From positions 13,808,501-13,872,500 of the forward strand of contig JAEOAD010000018.1 of NCBI GenBank assembly GCA_036365145.1: 64,000 bases of DNA, read 5' to 3'. Each line of letters opens with the position of its first letter. Position 1 is the first letter of the stretch. The notes under the pieces were generated by a model, which was not told the DNA's origin, ran no database searches, and saw only the letters and a program-made list of their open reading frames with translations. The DNA is from Orientallactaga sibirica. Its lineage: Eukaryota > Chordata > Mammalia > Rodentia > Dipodidae. The position numbers and the translations under genes are program-made. Below, piece after piece: positions 32,690 through 44,629 of this stretch.

Positions 32690-32960
32690 TCCTGAGACCA
32701 GGCAGAGGAGAGGTTCATTTTGGCTCATAGTTTTAGAGGTTATATCCTTCACTTGGGACTTTGGGAAAGCCAGAACACTTAGGTGGGAATAAAGCTGGTC
32801 ATTTCATGGCAGTTAGGAGACACAGAGAGAGGAAAAGGGGCTGTTATCATGAGATCCCAATATCCATGCAATTGGTTATGTTTGGAAGCAAAGCTTTTGG
32901 CAGGTATTAGCTTATACAGCTAGAGCCCTCACGAGTAGTTGTAGTGTCTTCCTAACAGAC
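32690..32960 (-). mobile_element. MLT/MST-like LTR fragment (antisense)
   Basis: 'gagaggttcattttggctca' and 'tagttttagaggttata' resemble the reversed ends of MST/MLT1 LTRs ('aggtttaattggctcacagtt'). It is worn on both sides. Confidence 0.45.
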
Positions 32961-33049
32961 TTTATGTAGTTCTGTGAGTTGGACCAGAGCCTTACACATA
33001 ACTGACAAGCTGTCTACCACTAAAAGGTATTGTCAATGTTCTCTGCACT

Positions 33050-33235
33050 TTGTGAGGTTACATGGAAATGATTACCATCTATGAGCCAGGAACTGATCCT
33101 TAACAGTGAAAATACCTGTTGGCTCCTTAATCTTAGATTTCTCAGCTTCCAGAAATGTGAGATATAAATTTCTGTTGATTATAAGCCTCCCAGTCTATGA
33201 TATTCTGTTATATCATCCTGACAAAACCAAGCCAG
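33050..33235 (+). mobile_element. MLT1-like LTR 3' end
   Basis: 'tccttaatcttagatttctc', 'gagatataaatttctgttga' and 'cctcccagtctatgatattc' match the end of old mammalian MLT1-group LTRs closely. Confidence 0.7.
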
Positions 33236-33589
33236 CCACAAATAATATGCAAAACATTTTGACACCATTATTTACTAGGTAAGTGAAAACTAAAACTATA
33301 CCTATGAATGAAAATTTTAAAAGGAAACTAAACATGGCTGTCTGTTGCTAAGGATTGGTAAGAACCCATTATCGGTAGCCTTGTAAAAGGATACAGTTAT
33401 ATGGAAAACAGTTCAGCAATTTTACTTATACTTATCATAAGATCCAGTGATCCTATTCTAAAGTATTTGCTCACTAGGAATGAAAATAAATGTTCATAAT
33501 GGAACCTCTTTATTACAATTGTTTCAGGGTAGAAGTAACACAAATTTCTCTCAGTTGTATAAATGTAACAGTTCTCAGTGCTGAGACCA

Positions 33590-34147
33590 TACACATGACT
33601 AGAAGAAGCTGATGGAAGAAAGTGCTTATTTTGTTTATTTTTTATTTATTTGACAGCAACAGACAGACAGAGAGAGAAAGATGCAGATAGATAGAGAATG
33701 GGCATGCCAGGGCCTTCAGCCACCTTGTTCATCTGGTTTATGTGGGTTCTGGGGAATCGAGCCTTGAACCAGGGTCCTTAGGCTTCACAGACCAGTACAT
33801 AACTGCTAATCCATCTCTCCAGGCCCGAAAGTGCTTATTTTGACTTACAGTTTCAAGGGGAAGCTTCATCATAGCAGGGAAAGTATGAATAGAACAGAGA
33901 TCAGAGATTGTCACATCAGCTGGGAGTAATATGGGTGGGCATTCTATCTCTATATCAGCTGGAAAGAATTATTCTGAATAGTGGGTTTAGAGCTGGGTTA
34001 TAATACCACCAAGCCCAACCCCGATGACATACCTCCACCAGCAAGTTTCCATTTGCCAAAGTCACTAAAACTTTGTAGATTGCCACCAACTGGAGACCAG
34101 TATCCAAAACTTGTGAGCCTATTGGGGACATTACATTCAAACCATCA
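33590..34147 (-). mobile_element. MaLR ORR1-like LTR (antisense), split by a B2
   Basis: Its left part is 33590-33633. It continues at 33843 as 'ttacagtttcaaggggaag' and runs to 'acattacattcaaaccatca' near 34147, the reversed TGTT-type LTR start. The B2 sits in its U5/R portion. Confidence 0.7.
33634..33826 (-). mobile_element. B2-type SINE (antisense) nested in MaLR LTR
   Basis: It has a 16-bp perfect target duplication 'gaaagtgcttattttg' (33618-33633 and 33827-33842). The body runs 'gccagggccttcagccacc' to 'aatccatctctccaggccc'. Confidence 0.96.
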
Positions 34148-34341
34148 GAAAAATAAGAAATTGTGCTGTGTTCATTACATAGAATACCCTACAACAACAG
34201 AACTGAAAATGTTATAATATCATGAATGAACTTCAAATGTGTTATGCTCAGTGAAATAAGTCAAGCTCATCAGGCTATACAGTGTATAATTCAATGGTAT
34301 GATTTTTCAGGTAAAAATAATGGGTATAAAAAATGATCAAT

Positions 34342-35080
34342 AGTGGCACACAGCCATGGTGGGTAACCAACTGCTCTTGATTTGGCTAACAGGTCCACTT
34401 AGTGGAATGGAGACCATAGCTGGAACTGGGAAACAAGTCAAAACCAGGTCCAAATATTGACCTCATTCTCCAATATCAAGCTCCCACCAATTGTGGGCTA
34501 TAAGAAGGACTACACATATAAAATTCTCTCTAAAATAACAATGGCCATCCCATCTATCTGGTGCTGACTTCTCTATCCATTGGAAAATTTGCTTCTCTTT
34601 TTCAGATGGACGCCAAACCTGAAGGGAGGATCAGCCTATCGCACCTCATCAGGGCCCCAGCTGAAACCATACAGTAATGGGGGAAATGGAAAGAGTGCAG
34701 CTTTCTTGGCGAACCTGACATCTGAACACAGAGAACACTCAATTTCTACTAAGCCAGATATCCACAGACCAGAGGCTCCCAAGACTTTATCACTGAAGTA
34801 AAACTAAAATGAACTCAACTTGGCTCAGGGAAATTTGTGGAAGAGGGGGCTGAAAGAGTGTTAGAGCCACAAGTTAGGTTATTATGCACAGAGACATTGC
34901 CTCTCCCCCATAACTGTTGGCTACCCCCATAATTCATGACCCACATTCCCCAATGAGGAGGGTCTCTTCAGCAGGAAGGAGGCTACAGGAGGCACCAACA
35001 TGCATGTAAAATTAAAAGAAAAAAAAAGAAATAAATAAAGGACAGAAAATACCAGAAAAAAAAAAAAAAGAAAGAAAGAT
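34342..35080 (+). mobile_element. Family X repeat, longest copy
   Basis: It begins near 'gtggcacacagccatgg', passes 'cttctctttttcagatgg' (34590-34607), 'gggccccagctgaaaccat', 'ctaagccagatatccac' and 'ttagagccacaagttagg', and ends in an A-rich tail. A weak direct repeat (gatcaatag / gatcagtgt) may flank it. The 73-codon frame at 34580-34801 is not conserved in the other copies. The element type is undetermined. The tail and truncations suggest a non-LTR retrotransposon or one mobilised by L1. Confidence 0.75.
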
Positions 35081-36859
35081 CAGTGTTAAGCAGGAATGGC
35101 AGGCAGGATATAAGAATTGAGCACAAAGAGACACAGGAAATTATTTGCCATCATGGAACTATTTTGCACCTTTCTTGTAGTGGTGGTAGTGGTGGTTACT
35201 GGCTGTGAATATTTGTCAAATTTTTCAGAACTGTACTACATAAAACATGGATTTTTACTGTATGAATTGAATTTTGTTTAAAAATAAAAACAATTACTCT
35301 AAATAAAATAAAAATTTTTTTAATGAAAACAATTACTGAATTTTGAAATGGGTACTATATATTTCATTCTTTTTTTTAAAAAGAAGGAATCAAAGATCAT
35401 AATTTAAATGTTCTATTTAAAAACTGGGTAATATGATGGGGACAAAGAAATTGGGAAATTAACAGTGGATTCTCTGAAAGGCTTTCTGGAGAACAAGGGC
35501 AATGATGTGCCCTGTATATACCAGAAATCATGGTCTTCTCCTCTGTTCAAATGCTATGGCTTATTTTTCATGATGAACTTGAAAGGAAATTCATCTATAA
35601 TATTATTTTAAAGACAAAGAAAGCAGTCTTCTTTGTCTTTTTCTGAGGGCTTCTCTTCCTACTCCATCCAGCTTATTTCGGTATTCTCATAAAGGAAGCT
35701 GCCAGAACAGCTGATGGATTGTGAAACAGTATGTTGAAATTGGTAAAGACTGATTTTGACATTTTCCTCTGACAACCTTTTGATTATTTTTATGCTTCAT
35801 TAAAACCATTAATTAAATTAACATGGGGTGTAGGAATATCCTTGACATATTTTGTGTATTAGCAAACAAGGCCTTAGCTTTCAAATGTGGTGGCAGTGAA
35901 AAGAAGAAAGGGCTTTGATAGCAAGGTCAGTAGTTTGTGAGAGATGATAGTCATGAGAAAGACTAGGCTGGGAGCTTGTCCTAAAGCCCAGTGAGATTTC
36001 ATCCAGTTCTGTGCTGTGAGAAGATGTAGGGTGCTGTGTAGATGGCTTCACCATGGTCAGAGTGCAACCTTCCAGTCTGGCATTACCGCCTTTTCTCCCT
36101 CTGCCCCTCCTTAACTCCACTCTGCTCCACCATAGACAAGACATCACAACTGAAAACCATGACACTCCTGAACAGATCACTCTAGCCTTGTTTGGTCCCT
36201 TTCCACACTTACATACATCACTTTGAAGACATTATTTTTCATTTTCTATGAGTGTTGGAAATAAGGTGCCAGGACTGAATTATTGAAAATTTCTCAGAAT
36301 GATAAATTGATCATTTTTAAAGTTCCTCTTTCACCTCTCCCCATATGCTGGATTTAGCAGCACATATGCTCTGATTGGCATGATATCTATCCTTGCATTG
36401 TATATAAATTACACATGGGTTGGGGGAAAGCAAAAATCAAAGATCTTTAATGCACAAAGATTGCTAAAATACACATCTATAAATGTATTGAATCAGGTTA
36501 AAATATTTTTAAATTAAAATATTGACATATAAATTTTATACAAACAATTTAGTTTTCCAGCAGGTTTATTTCTCATATATCAAGTTGATAGAGACAGATT
36601 GTAGGTAGGCTGCTTGCAGTCTCCTGTATTAATGGTACTTGAATAGAATTAATATTCTTTCTATCACTGCAATCCCTGATGTGTGTCAGATGTTGTCACA
36701 CAGATGCATTGATAAACAGTATATTTTACCAAATTTTCAATCATTTGTTAACATAAACATAAAAAGCTATTCTTCCCATCTTTTGGAGAAAGGTCATATA
36801 GGTTAGTTTATACATTTGTATATGAACTTATCTGTTTCAAATAAACTCAGGTGATATCC
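35081..36859. other. AT-rich unique sequence
   Basis: I recognise no gene. A short U6-like patch near 36352-36386 is discussed under rejected items. The 99-codon minus frame at 35881-36180 has no family features. Confidence 0.4.
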
Positions 36860-36960
36860 ATCTATTCATACATTTATTGGTTCATCCCACACAGGATAAT
36901 GTAGTGCCTGTGTATGTGTCAAACATGCCCTGCAAATACAGAGGTGAAAAACAGTTTGAG
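36860..36960 (+). repeat. Possible L2 3' end remnant
   Basis: 'catttattggttcatccc', 'catgccctgcaaatacagag' and 'gtgaaaaacag' follow the L2 '...tttattgagcgcc...tgggcactg...gatacagcagtgaacaaaac' order. Confidence 0.4.
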
Positions 36961-37111
36961 TGTCAAATTCATCAGAGGTTAAAATACCAGAAGTTATGAT
37001 TAAGTCTAACAAATGGGAAAATGGACATACTTAGGAAACTAAATTGATCAAAGTTGGGCAGATGGTCAAGAAAGTCCTGGAGTCATTAAAAAAATTCTGA
37101 TGTTGAATCTT

Positions 37112-37229
37112 TTCCTTATTTTTATACAGGGTCTCCCTGTATAACCAAAGCTCTGGTTTCATACTTGTGATTTTCTTCTCTCAGCCTCTTCAGTGCTGGG
37201 GTTACAGGCAGATGCCACCCCGCCCATCA
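37112..37229 (-). mobile_element. Old B1 SINE (antisense) with target duplication
   Basis: 'acagggtctccctgtataac' and 'tcagtgctggggttacaggc' give the reversed B1 order. Direct repeats tctgatgttgaatctt (37096-37111) and tctgatgctgaatctt (37230-37245) differ at one base. Confidence 0.85.
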
Positions 37230-37245
37230 TCTGATGCTGAATCTT

Positions 37246-37999
37246 GATGACGGCAAAACATTCTAGTTTAAGGATCACAATGAAGTACTGGGGCAGCTTC
37301 AGAAAAGAACACTGCTTGAAGACAAAGATGTATGTTAAAATCACAGTCATTCAAAGTAGGTAAGGGAGATGGAAAAGGATACATATTGCAGCATGATCAA
37401 AGGCCTGCAGATTAGGAGACTTGTTCTAAATGATGCAATAAAGGAAGTAAGAAACAGTGGATGGGGTTGGTATACCACAAACTGAGAAATATGAGGTGAT
37501 CCTGGAAAATGGGAGGGGTTACTGGAAGGCTTTCACCTGGCATCCTTCGCAGCAATGTGGAAAGGTGGCATATGGGTGTTGGAGGAAGGGATTAGTGGTA
37601 GAGTTACTCAAACAAGATAAAAGGAGAGTTAAAAAGAATCCAAGCTGGAAACAATGAGAACTGGCAGAGGGAGGAGGGTGTGTTCAGTGAAGCTGCTTCC
37701 CTTCATTGGATAAACAAAAGGAAAGCTGCCGTTGGCACTAGTCAAGGATACAGACCTCATGGGAAGGCTTTTTAAAAACTATATCTCTTAAAGCTAAAAT
37801 ATGAAACTATCTCCATGGTTACAGCACATAGCCTTGTATTGGGTGATTCAGATTGTGGCACATATTATTTTACCTGGAACACTTTATTTTTATAAACACT
37901 AGAATTTTTTGAGAAGAGAGACAATAGAAGCACCTCCAGAAGACAACTAAAGAATGTCTGGCTACTGTGTGTAAGATGCAGGTGCCATGCTATATATGT
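37246..37999. other. Unique sequence, no feature recognised
   Basis: The 66-codon plus frame at 37457-37657 has no recognisable domain. I see nothing else. Confidence 0.4.
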
Positions 38000-38150
38000 G
38001 TGGTACACTGGGCATTAACCCTTTTATACTTTGAAATAATATTCAGGTAATATCATGTAATATTTGAGGAAACCTAGACACAGAAAGATTAGCACTACTG
38101 AGCTCATACAGCTGGTGAGGGGAGATGTGAAATTCATTTAACCATGCCTG
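38000..38150 (-). repeat. MIR SINE remnant (antisense)
   Basis: 'tttgaggaaacctagacaca' and 'gctcatacagctggtgaggg' are reversed MIR core words in the right order. Confidence 0.8.
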
Positions 38151-38299
38151 AACAAATTAAGCATTGGTTCAGTGTTAGCAATTATGACTTCATTTTCATT
38201 GTTTATTGCCCTGAATGAAATAAATGGTCTATGGATATGTGGGTTTAACAAGTATGACAACAATGTCCTAGGAAAGGTCCCTGGAGTGCAACAAAGCCA

Positions 38300-38420
38300 G
38301 TATCATGCAATGGGAAGATTATATTCTTTGAGTCAGGACTATATAGATATTTTGTTTAGTAGTTGTGTTACTATGTGCAAGGAGCTAAATCTAAGTCCAA
38401 GTTTTCTTACCTTTAAAAGT
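38300..38420 (+). repeat. MIR SINE remnant
   Basis: 'gtagttgtgttactatgtgc' then 'caagttttcttacctttaaa' matches MIR. It lies opposite in orientation to the MIR 150 nt upstream. Confidence 0.7.
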
Positions 38421-38427
38421 ATTTTTT

Positions 38428-38812
38428 GAGGGCTTAAGAAATAGCTCAGGTAAAGTGTTTGCCTTGTAAGCGTGTGGAACTGAGTTTGATCTCCAGCACC
38501 CATGTAAAAATGGCATGGCAGCACATACCTGTAATCTCAATGTTGAGTAGATGGAGACAGGAGGATTCTAGTAGCTTACTGGGTAGCCAGTCTTGCCAAA
38601 AGGGTAATATACAGGCCAATAAGAGGCCCTGTCTCAAAAACAGGTGGGTGGTATTCCTATGAAAAATACCTGCGAATGTCCTCAGACCTTCGCACACATG
38701 CATATGCATGCATAAACACACACACATGCACACAAGTACACACACCCCCATACAGGCAAACATGCATATGCACATGCATGCACACCACAAGCACATGAAA
38801 TAAATATATTTG
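38428..38812 (+). mobile_element. B4/RSINE1-like SINE with CA-rich tail
   Basis: The order is 'gaaatagctcaggtaaagtg', 'acctgtaatctcaatgttga', 'actgggtagccagtcttgcc', 'aagaggccctgtctcaaaaa', then a CA/CATG-rich tail at 38690-38795. It is the sense counterpart of 7928-8243. The cysteine-rich minus frame here is a translation of the CA tail. Confidence 0.8.
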
Positions 38813-39119
38813 AATCTTTCTTCAGTAGAAATTATAAAAATATTTTTAAAAGCAATTGGCCTTTGTCATAGAAATTGCAGAGCCAACAGAGATTCCAGAC
38901 ATGTTCAAGTGAAGAGAATCTTTCTCTAGGGGTGAGGAGAGGAAATTTATGAAGTGCCTTGAGGGAATTTTTCACACTTGCCTTCCTCCAACAAAGGTTT
39001 TGTTCCCTGATTCTTTTTGTCTCCTCTACCTTCCTTAAAGAGTAGTTCTCATAACAAGCTATTGTTTCTAGCAAAATGCATTGTTTATCTGAGGGCTGTA
39101 GGGTTGGAACAAAGGCTGA

Positions 39120-39280
39120 AAAGAACGGATTTATCCCAACTCTTCAACATGAAGATGGACAAGATAATAGAGAGCTGAAGTACACAACACAAGGCCACAG
39201 AGCAGATCAATAACTGAAGTAGGGTTGAGACTTTGAAATTGCCTTGACATTCCTTTCACTGTGTCATGTGTCTTCTCTAA
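39120..39280 (-). repeat. MIR SINE remnant (antisense)
   Basis: 'acaaggccacagagcagatc' and 'gacattcctttcactgtgtc' are reversed MIR words. Confidence 0.6.
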
Positions 39281-41436
39281 GATCAAACCGTATACAATTC
39301 CTAGGTTCAACTGATTCGTTTAAATAAGTTAGTGTTGATAAAAAAAAATATTGGCTGAGGCATTTGTCAGAAAACAAAAGACTAGAGCCAAATTAAAGCC
39401 CTTAAGATCCAAACCCTAAGCAGCTTATATTGCCATCTCTTCCTCAAGATAATTTTTAAACTAATCAGTATCAAACCATGATGTTAATGTAAGGAAGTTC
39501 AACAAAGTTGTGCATTTTTTTTTGAAACATCTATCTAATCACAACCTTAAAAAATATTGGAATGCCTCAGATATGCTTTTTCTACAACTTTGCCCATTTG
39601 CCCATCAATGAGCAAAAGTGGCCTCTGTGTACTGCTCCCATTGCTGTTTAGTTTTCTACTGCAAGCTGAATCCTGGGAATTCAAATTTATCTACAAATTC
39701 AATTTTTATGCATTCAATTATTTAGAAATAACTTAAACAAACAAATCTTTAGCCAGGTAGATCCTGACCTCTACATGTCCTATAAAATTTCACCTAATAG
39801 CTGGTACATGTTGATAAGAAAGAACCCTGAGATTACAAGGTCCCTGACTGAAGACTCTTCCCAGCTGGTACTTCCTCACCAGAGACTTTCTGCTGTGCTA
39901 TTGAACTATGCTGTTTAAGCTCTTTGTCTGATGGATTCCCATGTCTGTAAGATATTCTCTTGTTCTCTTCCAGAGTGGTCATGCCTTGACCATCCATGAA
40001 AGTTATTCTTTAAGACCCATTCCCAATCAGGTCACCGTGTTAACTCCAAAGAAAGAGGTTTAATCTACTTTGAATCCAAAACTTTAGCTTGGACTTGAAT
40101 ATGAATGAATCCTATTATTATCAATATCCTTCTCTAAAAATGTACCCAAAATGCCCAGCCCTTAGATTCTCATGAGTAAACTAGTCTACCTGTTATTGAA
40201 GAAACTATTAGCCAAATTTCTGGGCAACTCAGAGAGGGCCACATTCAGGTGGATCTTTATCACAGTGGGAATATCACCAAAAAAAAAAAAAAAAAAAAAA
40301 CCATACAAATTATCCCCCACCCAAAAAAAGCCCTCTGCTTCCTACATGCATTCCTCAATGTCTCCATAAAGTAGAAAGGAATAATTCTGTCTTGCTTATT
40401 TATCTTCCTTTCATCACTCTCTCCTCACCTGTACCAGCTAGCTCATCCCTAAATTTCCCTGATTTGGAATTTGTCTCACTTTGGCTTTGTCCACCAGATC
40501 TCTGCCTCACATAGCATTATTGCTCCCTGTATATCACAGTGTATACAATCCAAAAGAGTGAGTCTCTTGGCAACAGTGATTTTCCTCAGAAAGTAGAGAA
40601 GGGAAGAACTTTGTCTGGTAAGTAAAGCCATTCCTGTAGCTGTGGGGTTCTCATGCATTAATGATGGTTGTCTCTGCAGGAGCTGCCTGTCTTCTTACAG
40701 TCAAAAAGATGTCTGACTTGGGTTGGTGGGGCTTCTCCCTCAACACCTAACAACAGATTCAGTTTTCAGAGTACTTTAGTTTTTCTTAACTAGGTGAGAA
40801 AAAAAAATGTTGCTTGAAAGAGCTACATTGTACACATGTTTGTCCCTGACTCTGATATGCAAATGTTCCAAATTGTCTTTGGTGATTTGCTCCCCAGATT
40901 CTGATGTGAAAGTTAGCAAAGATCATAATGTCAACTCTCAAAAGCTATACCCTTGACAGTGTGAACAAGTAGCTTTATTAAAAAGTATGATTTGCAGCAT
41001 TTTAAAAATAAATTGTGGCTCAAGTGTTTGGTAAAGCTTTTAATAAAAAGGAACTCCTTATAATTGAAAATCAGTTTCCTTGACTAAAAATCATCTTGTA
41101 GACATTATTCTCATTGACAATTGGGTTGTGTTGCTCAGGGTCAGACATACAGAGAGCTGAACGGAGGAGCATTTAGTTCATGGAAAAATCACACTTCAAG
41201 GTCTGTTTTGAGAAAATCGACTTGTTATTTCTGAAAAGAGTAATATATCCATGTTCTTAACTTTGGGAAGCATTTAAAATAGTTTTTTTATTTTTTTAAT
41301 GTTATGGCCTGATCTCTCTGTAAATTGAACTTTCTTTTTAAAGTAAACTTGTTTTGCAAGGTTGTATACTATTCAAAGTTTTATAAATCAAGTTCATTAT
41401 TAAATGATTATTACATTCTTTAAAATAGAGCCATAC
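39281..41436. other. Mostly unique sequence with a 22-nt A run
   Basis: A perfect A tract lies at 40279-40300. I recognise no SINE body before it. The remainder shows no gene. The stretch 40850-41130 has long AT-rich words, including an ATGCAAAT octamer near 40857, and could be conserved non-coding DNA, but that is untested. Confidence 0.4.
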
Positions 41437-41437
41437 A

Positions 41438-41659
41438 GAGTCTAGAGAGATAGCTCAGCAGTTCAAGGTGCTTGCTTGCAAAGCCCAATACCAAGTTTGA
41501 TTTCCCAGTACCCGCATAAAGCCAGATGCACAAAGTGGTGTGTGTCTGGAGTTTGAGTATATTTGCAGTGGTCAGAGTCTGCCCATTCTATCTATCTATC
41601 ATCTACCTCTTTCTCTGTGTTTTTTTCTCTGTCTCAAATAAATAAAATATTTTAAAAAG
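41438..41659 (+). mobile_element. B2-type SINE
   Basis: It has the head 'ctagagagatagctcagcag', the body 'agccagatgcacaaagtgg', a (CTAT)n run near 41588-41602 and the tail 'aaataaataaaa'. Confidence 0.9.
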
Positions 41660-41706
41660 TGGAGGTGCATAGATCATAACAAAAGTGGGTTGGGGATATA
41701 TATTTG

Positions 41707-41848
41707 GTTTTTCGAGGTAGGGTCTCACTCTAGCTCAGGCTGACCTGGAATTCATTCTGTAGTCTCAGGGTGGTTTTGAACTCATGACAATCCTCCTACC
41801 TCTGCCTCCCAAGTGCTGGGATTAAAGGTGTGTGCCACCATGCCCGAC
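41707..41848 (-). mobile_element. B1 SINE (antisense)
   Basis: 'tttttcgaggtagggtctca' to 'gtgtgccaccatgcccga'. It directly abuts an antisense B2. Confidence 0.95.
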
Positions 41849-42259
41849 TTATTTATATATTTTTTAATTTGAGAGAGACAAAGAGAGAGAAGAAGAGGCA
41901 GAGAGAGAATGGGCACACCAGGGCCTTTTCAGGCTGTGTGAATGAACTCCAGATGCGTGTGCCCCCTTGTGTGCATGTGGACATTGAGCCCTTGCATCAC
42001 CTTTGCGTCTGCTTAAACGTGGAGATTTGAACAAGCATTCTTTTTTTTTTTTTTTTTTTTTTTGAGGTAGGGTCTCACTCTGGTCCAGGCTGACCTGGAA
42101 TTAACTATGTAGTCTCAGGGTGGCCTCAAACTCTCGGTGATCCTCCTACCTCTGCCTCCCGAGTGCTGGGATTAAAGGCGTGCACCACCACGCCCGGCTA
42201 AACAAGCATTCTTAGGCTTCGCAGTCAGGTGCCTTAACCGCTAAGCCATCTCTCCCACC
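41849..42259 (-). mobile_element. B2-type SINE (antisense) containing a nested B1
   Basis: The left part is 41849-42041 (GA-rich, then 'tgaatgaactccagatgcg'). The right part is 42201-42259 ('aggcttcgcagtcaggtgcc' to 'aagccatctctcccaccc'). The interrupting B1 is younger. Confidence 0.94.
42042..42200 (-). mobile_element. B1 SINE (antisense), young, nested in B2
   Basis: It has a near-consensus body and a T run of about 22 nt. The 12-bp perfect target duplication 'aacaagcattct' is at 42030-42041 and 42201-42212. Confidence 0.96.
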
Positions 42260-43024
42260 CAGGTTGGGGCAATTTATAATTTAAGATAATACTGTGATAA
42301 ACTCATAGATAATGTGACAAAATCATCTTTGTAATAAAAGTTTACTGTTGACAGTTGAATGCTGTTGGAAAACCTTTGCCTCCAACCATTCCCATCATCT
42401 TGAGTAAGTCATAACTATTTAGTCTAATAAAATTTTCAGGCCTGAATTTTATAATAAGCTTCCATCATCCCTCAGAACTCTGATCAGAATAAAGAACAGG
42501 GATTTTTTTTTTAAAGGTTTGTGCCATCCTGACTAACTTTATTTGATTTTTTTTTTAATTTTATTTTATATTTTTCTATAAGATCATTGAAAGAAGGACA
42601 TTGGGAGAAGAAGCATGATAGAAAAGTAGAAAAAAAACCAGGCAGATATGTTTCAAAGTTTGCCATATATTAGCTAAATGAACTCAAAACTCGATTCACT
42701 TATTTAATCTCTAAATTTCCACTTCAGTATCTGCAAAATTAAACTAATGATACTTTTCCTCATAGCATAAATAAGACAAAACGTCCAACATGAGACCAGA
42801 CATGACTTCCTCTTCTATTCCTATATGAAACTTTATATTCACAGGGATTTCCGCCTATCTTATTTTCCATTGATGCCATCCTGCCATTTGCCTAACTGCC
42901 CATCTTTCATCATTCTTTATGGCTCTGCATATTTTTCAACATCCCCCTGGATTCAGATATTGGAGGTTCAGGTGGTGTCTATCTTTTGACTAAATGAAAC
43001 TTCATTGTTGGTCACTGTCCATGG
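42260..43024. other. Unique sequence, no feature recognised
   Basis: It is AT-rich with two T runs (42507-42514, 42549-42557). I see no gene. Confidence 0.45.
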
Positions 43025-43513
43025 AGCTCTTTTATTTATTTTTTAAAATTTACTTTTTTATTGACAACTTCCATAATTATAGATAATAACTCATGGTAAT
43101 ATCCTCCTTCCCCCCCCATTTCCCTTTGAAACTCCATTCTCCTTCACATCTTCCCCCTTTCAATCAGTTTCTCTTTTATTTTGATGTCATCATCTTTTCC
43201 TCCTATTATGATGGTCATATGTTGGTACTGTCAGGCACTGTAAGATCATGGATATCCAGGCCATTTTGTGTCTGGAGGAGAGTGTTATAGGAAGTCCTAC
43301 CCTTCCTTTGACTCTTACACTCTTTCTGCCACCTCTTCTGTAATGGACCCTGAGCCTTGGAAGGTGTGAGAGAGATATTTCAGTGCTGAGCAGTCCCCTG
43401 TCACTTCTTCTCAACACCAAGGTGCCTTCTGAGTCATCCCAAGGTCACTTCCATCTGGAAAGAGATGCTTCTCTAGCATTAATATATGAGTGTGAACATT
43501 GAGAGAAGTGTTT

Positions 43514-43780
43514 GGGCTGGAGAGATGGCTTAGTGGTTAAGGCGCCTGCCTTCTAAGCCTAAGAACGCTAGTTCCAATCTCTAGCGGTTCCAATCTCCAG
43601 GTCCCACATTTAGCCAGATGCAAAGTGACTCAAGGGCACAATGCCGCAATTGACCACAAGGGGGTGCAGACATCTGGATTTCATTTGCAGCAGTTGCTGC
43701 GAATGGCTGCTGGTGTGCCCATCTCTATCTGTCTTCCTCTCCCTCTCTCTCTGTCTCTCAAAAAAAAAAAAAAAAAAAAA
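43514..43780 (+). mobile_element. B2-type SINE, young, nested in LINE-1 3'UTR
   Basis: It has the head 'gggctggagagatggcttag', an internal duplication of 'ggttccaatctc' and a pure A tail of about 22 nt. Target duplication 'agaagtgttt'/'agaagtgctt' lies at 43504-43513 and 43782-43791. The homologous 3'UTR at about 20040 lacks the SINE, which confirms the empty site structure. Confidence 0.95.
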
Positions 43781-44629
43781 AAGAAGTGCTTACAGGGCAG
43801 TTTGGTAAGCACAATTATATGCATTTAGCCAGACACCAACAGACGTTACACCCCTAGGGCTCATGACTACCCCTGTTGTAGGTTTTCAGTATCAGGCATG
43901 TATTCCCATGGAGTGGGCCTCCAGTCCAATTGAAGAGCAGTTGGTTTCACCCATAACAAACATGCCACTATTGCACCCATTGGCTCATTTGTCCTGGCTG
44001 GCCAAATTGAAGGCTTGCAGTGTCCATTGTTGAGTATCACCACTAGTGATTTCTCTCATTCTCCTTGATCTGCATGCAAAGTAGCTTTTTCCAGCTTTCT
44101 GTCAGCTGGTCTACACAGAGGATGTTTTTCAGCTCAGCTCCAGCACAATTTCTCAGTGACCTTGCAGCCCAAGTATGTGGAGTCTTCAGCAATAGGGTCT
44201 TACCATCTATTCCTGGTGAGAAACCAAGAGCCTTGGCAATGGCTTGTAGTATTTTGGGGACATCAGGGACCTCTCTGGATAAGAACTCACTGGAAGGTAT
44301 GCCATCCCTGGCACTGGAAATTTTCTACTAAGAATCTATGTCTTCTGGGTGTTCATTTGTCCCAAAAAGTAGGTTTCCATATGACTTATCCATACCTTTT
44401 TAGATTTTGATTAGCCCTCCCTCAACTTTCCTTACTAAGTCTCTTCCCCTGACCTCACTTAGGCCTTTCCACCCCCATTAATCTGTTCTTCTACTTACAT
44501 ATACACAATATCATCCTATTAAGTGCCCCCTCACTCTCTTTATATTCCCTTTATATCCCCTTTCTAGCTTACTGGCCTCTGTTACTGAGTTTTATTCCAA
44601 CTCACATAGAAGTCCAATCATTAGTAGCT

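Noticed and set aside
36352..36386. U6 snRNA-like patch ('tttagcagcacatatgctct')
   Set aside because: About 25 of 34 positions agree with the U6 5' region, including 'gcagcacatat', but similarity stops there, and no promoter or 3' part is present. At most it is a tiny pseudogene fragment.
38690..38800. Cysteine/methionine-rich minus-strand peptide
   Set aside because: It is a translation of the CA/CATG-rich tail of a B4/RSINE-like SINE.
40172..40369. 65-codon frame with lysine run
   Set aside because: The lysines come from a 22-nt A run. Nothing else supports coding.
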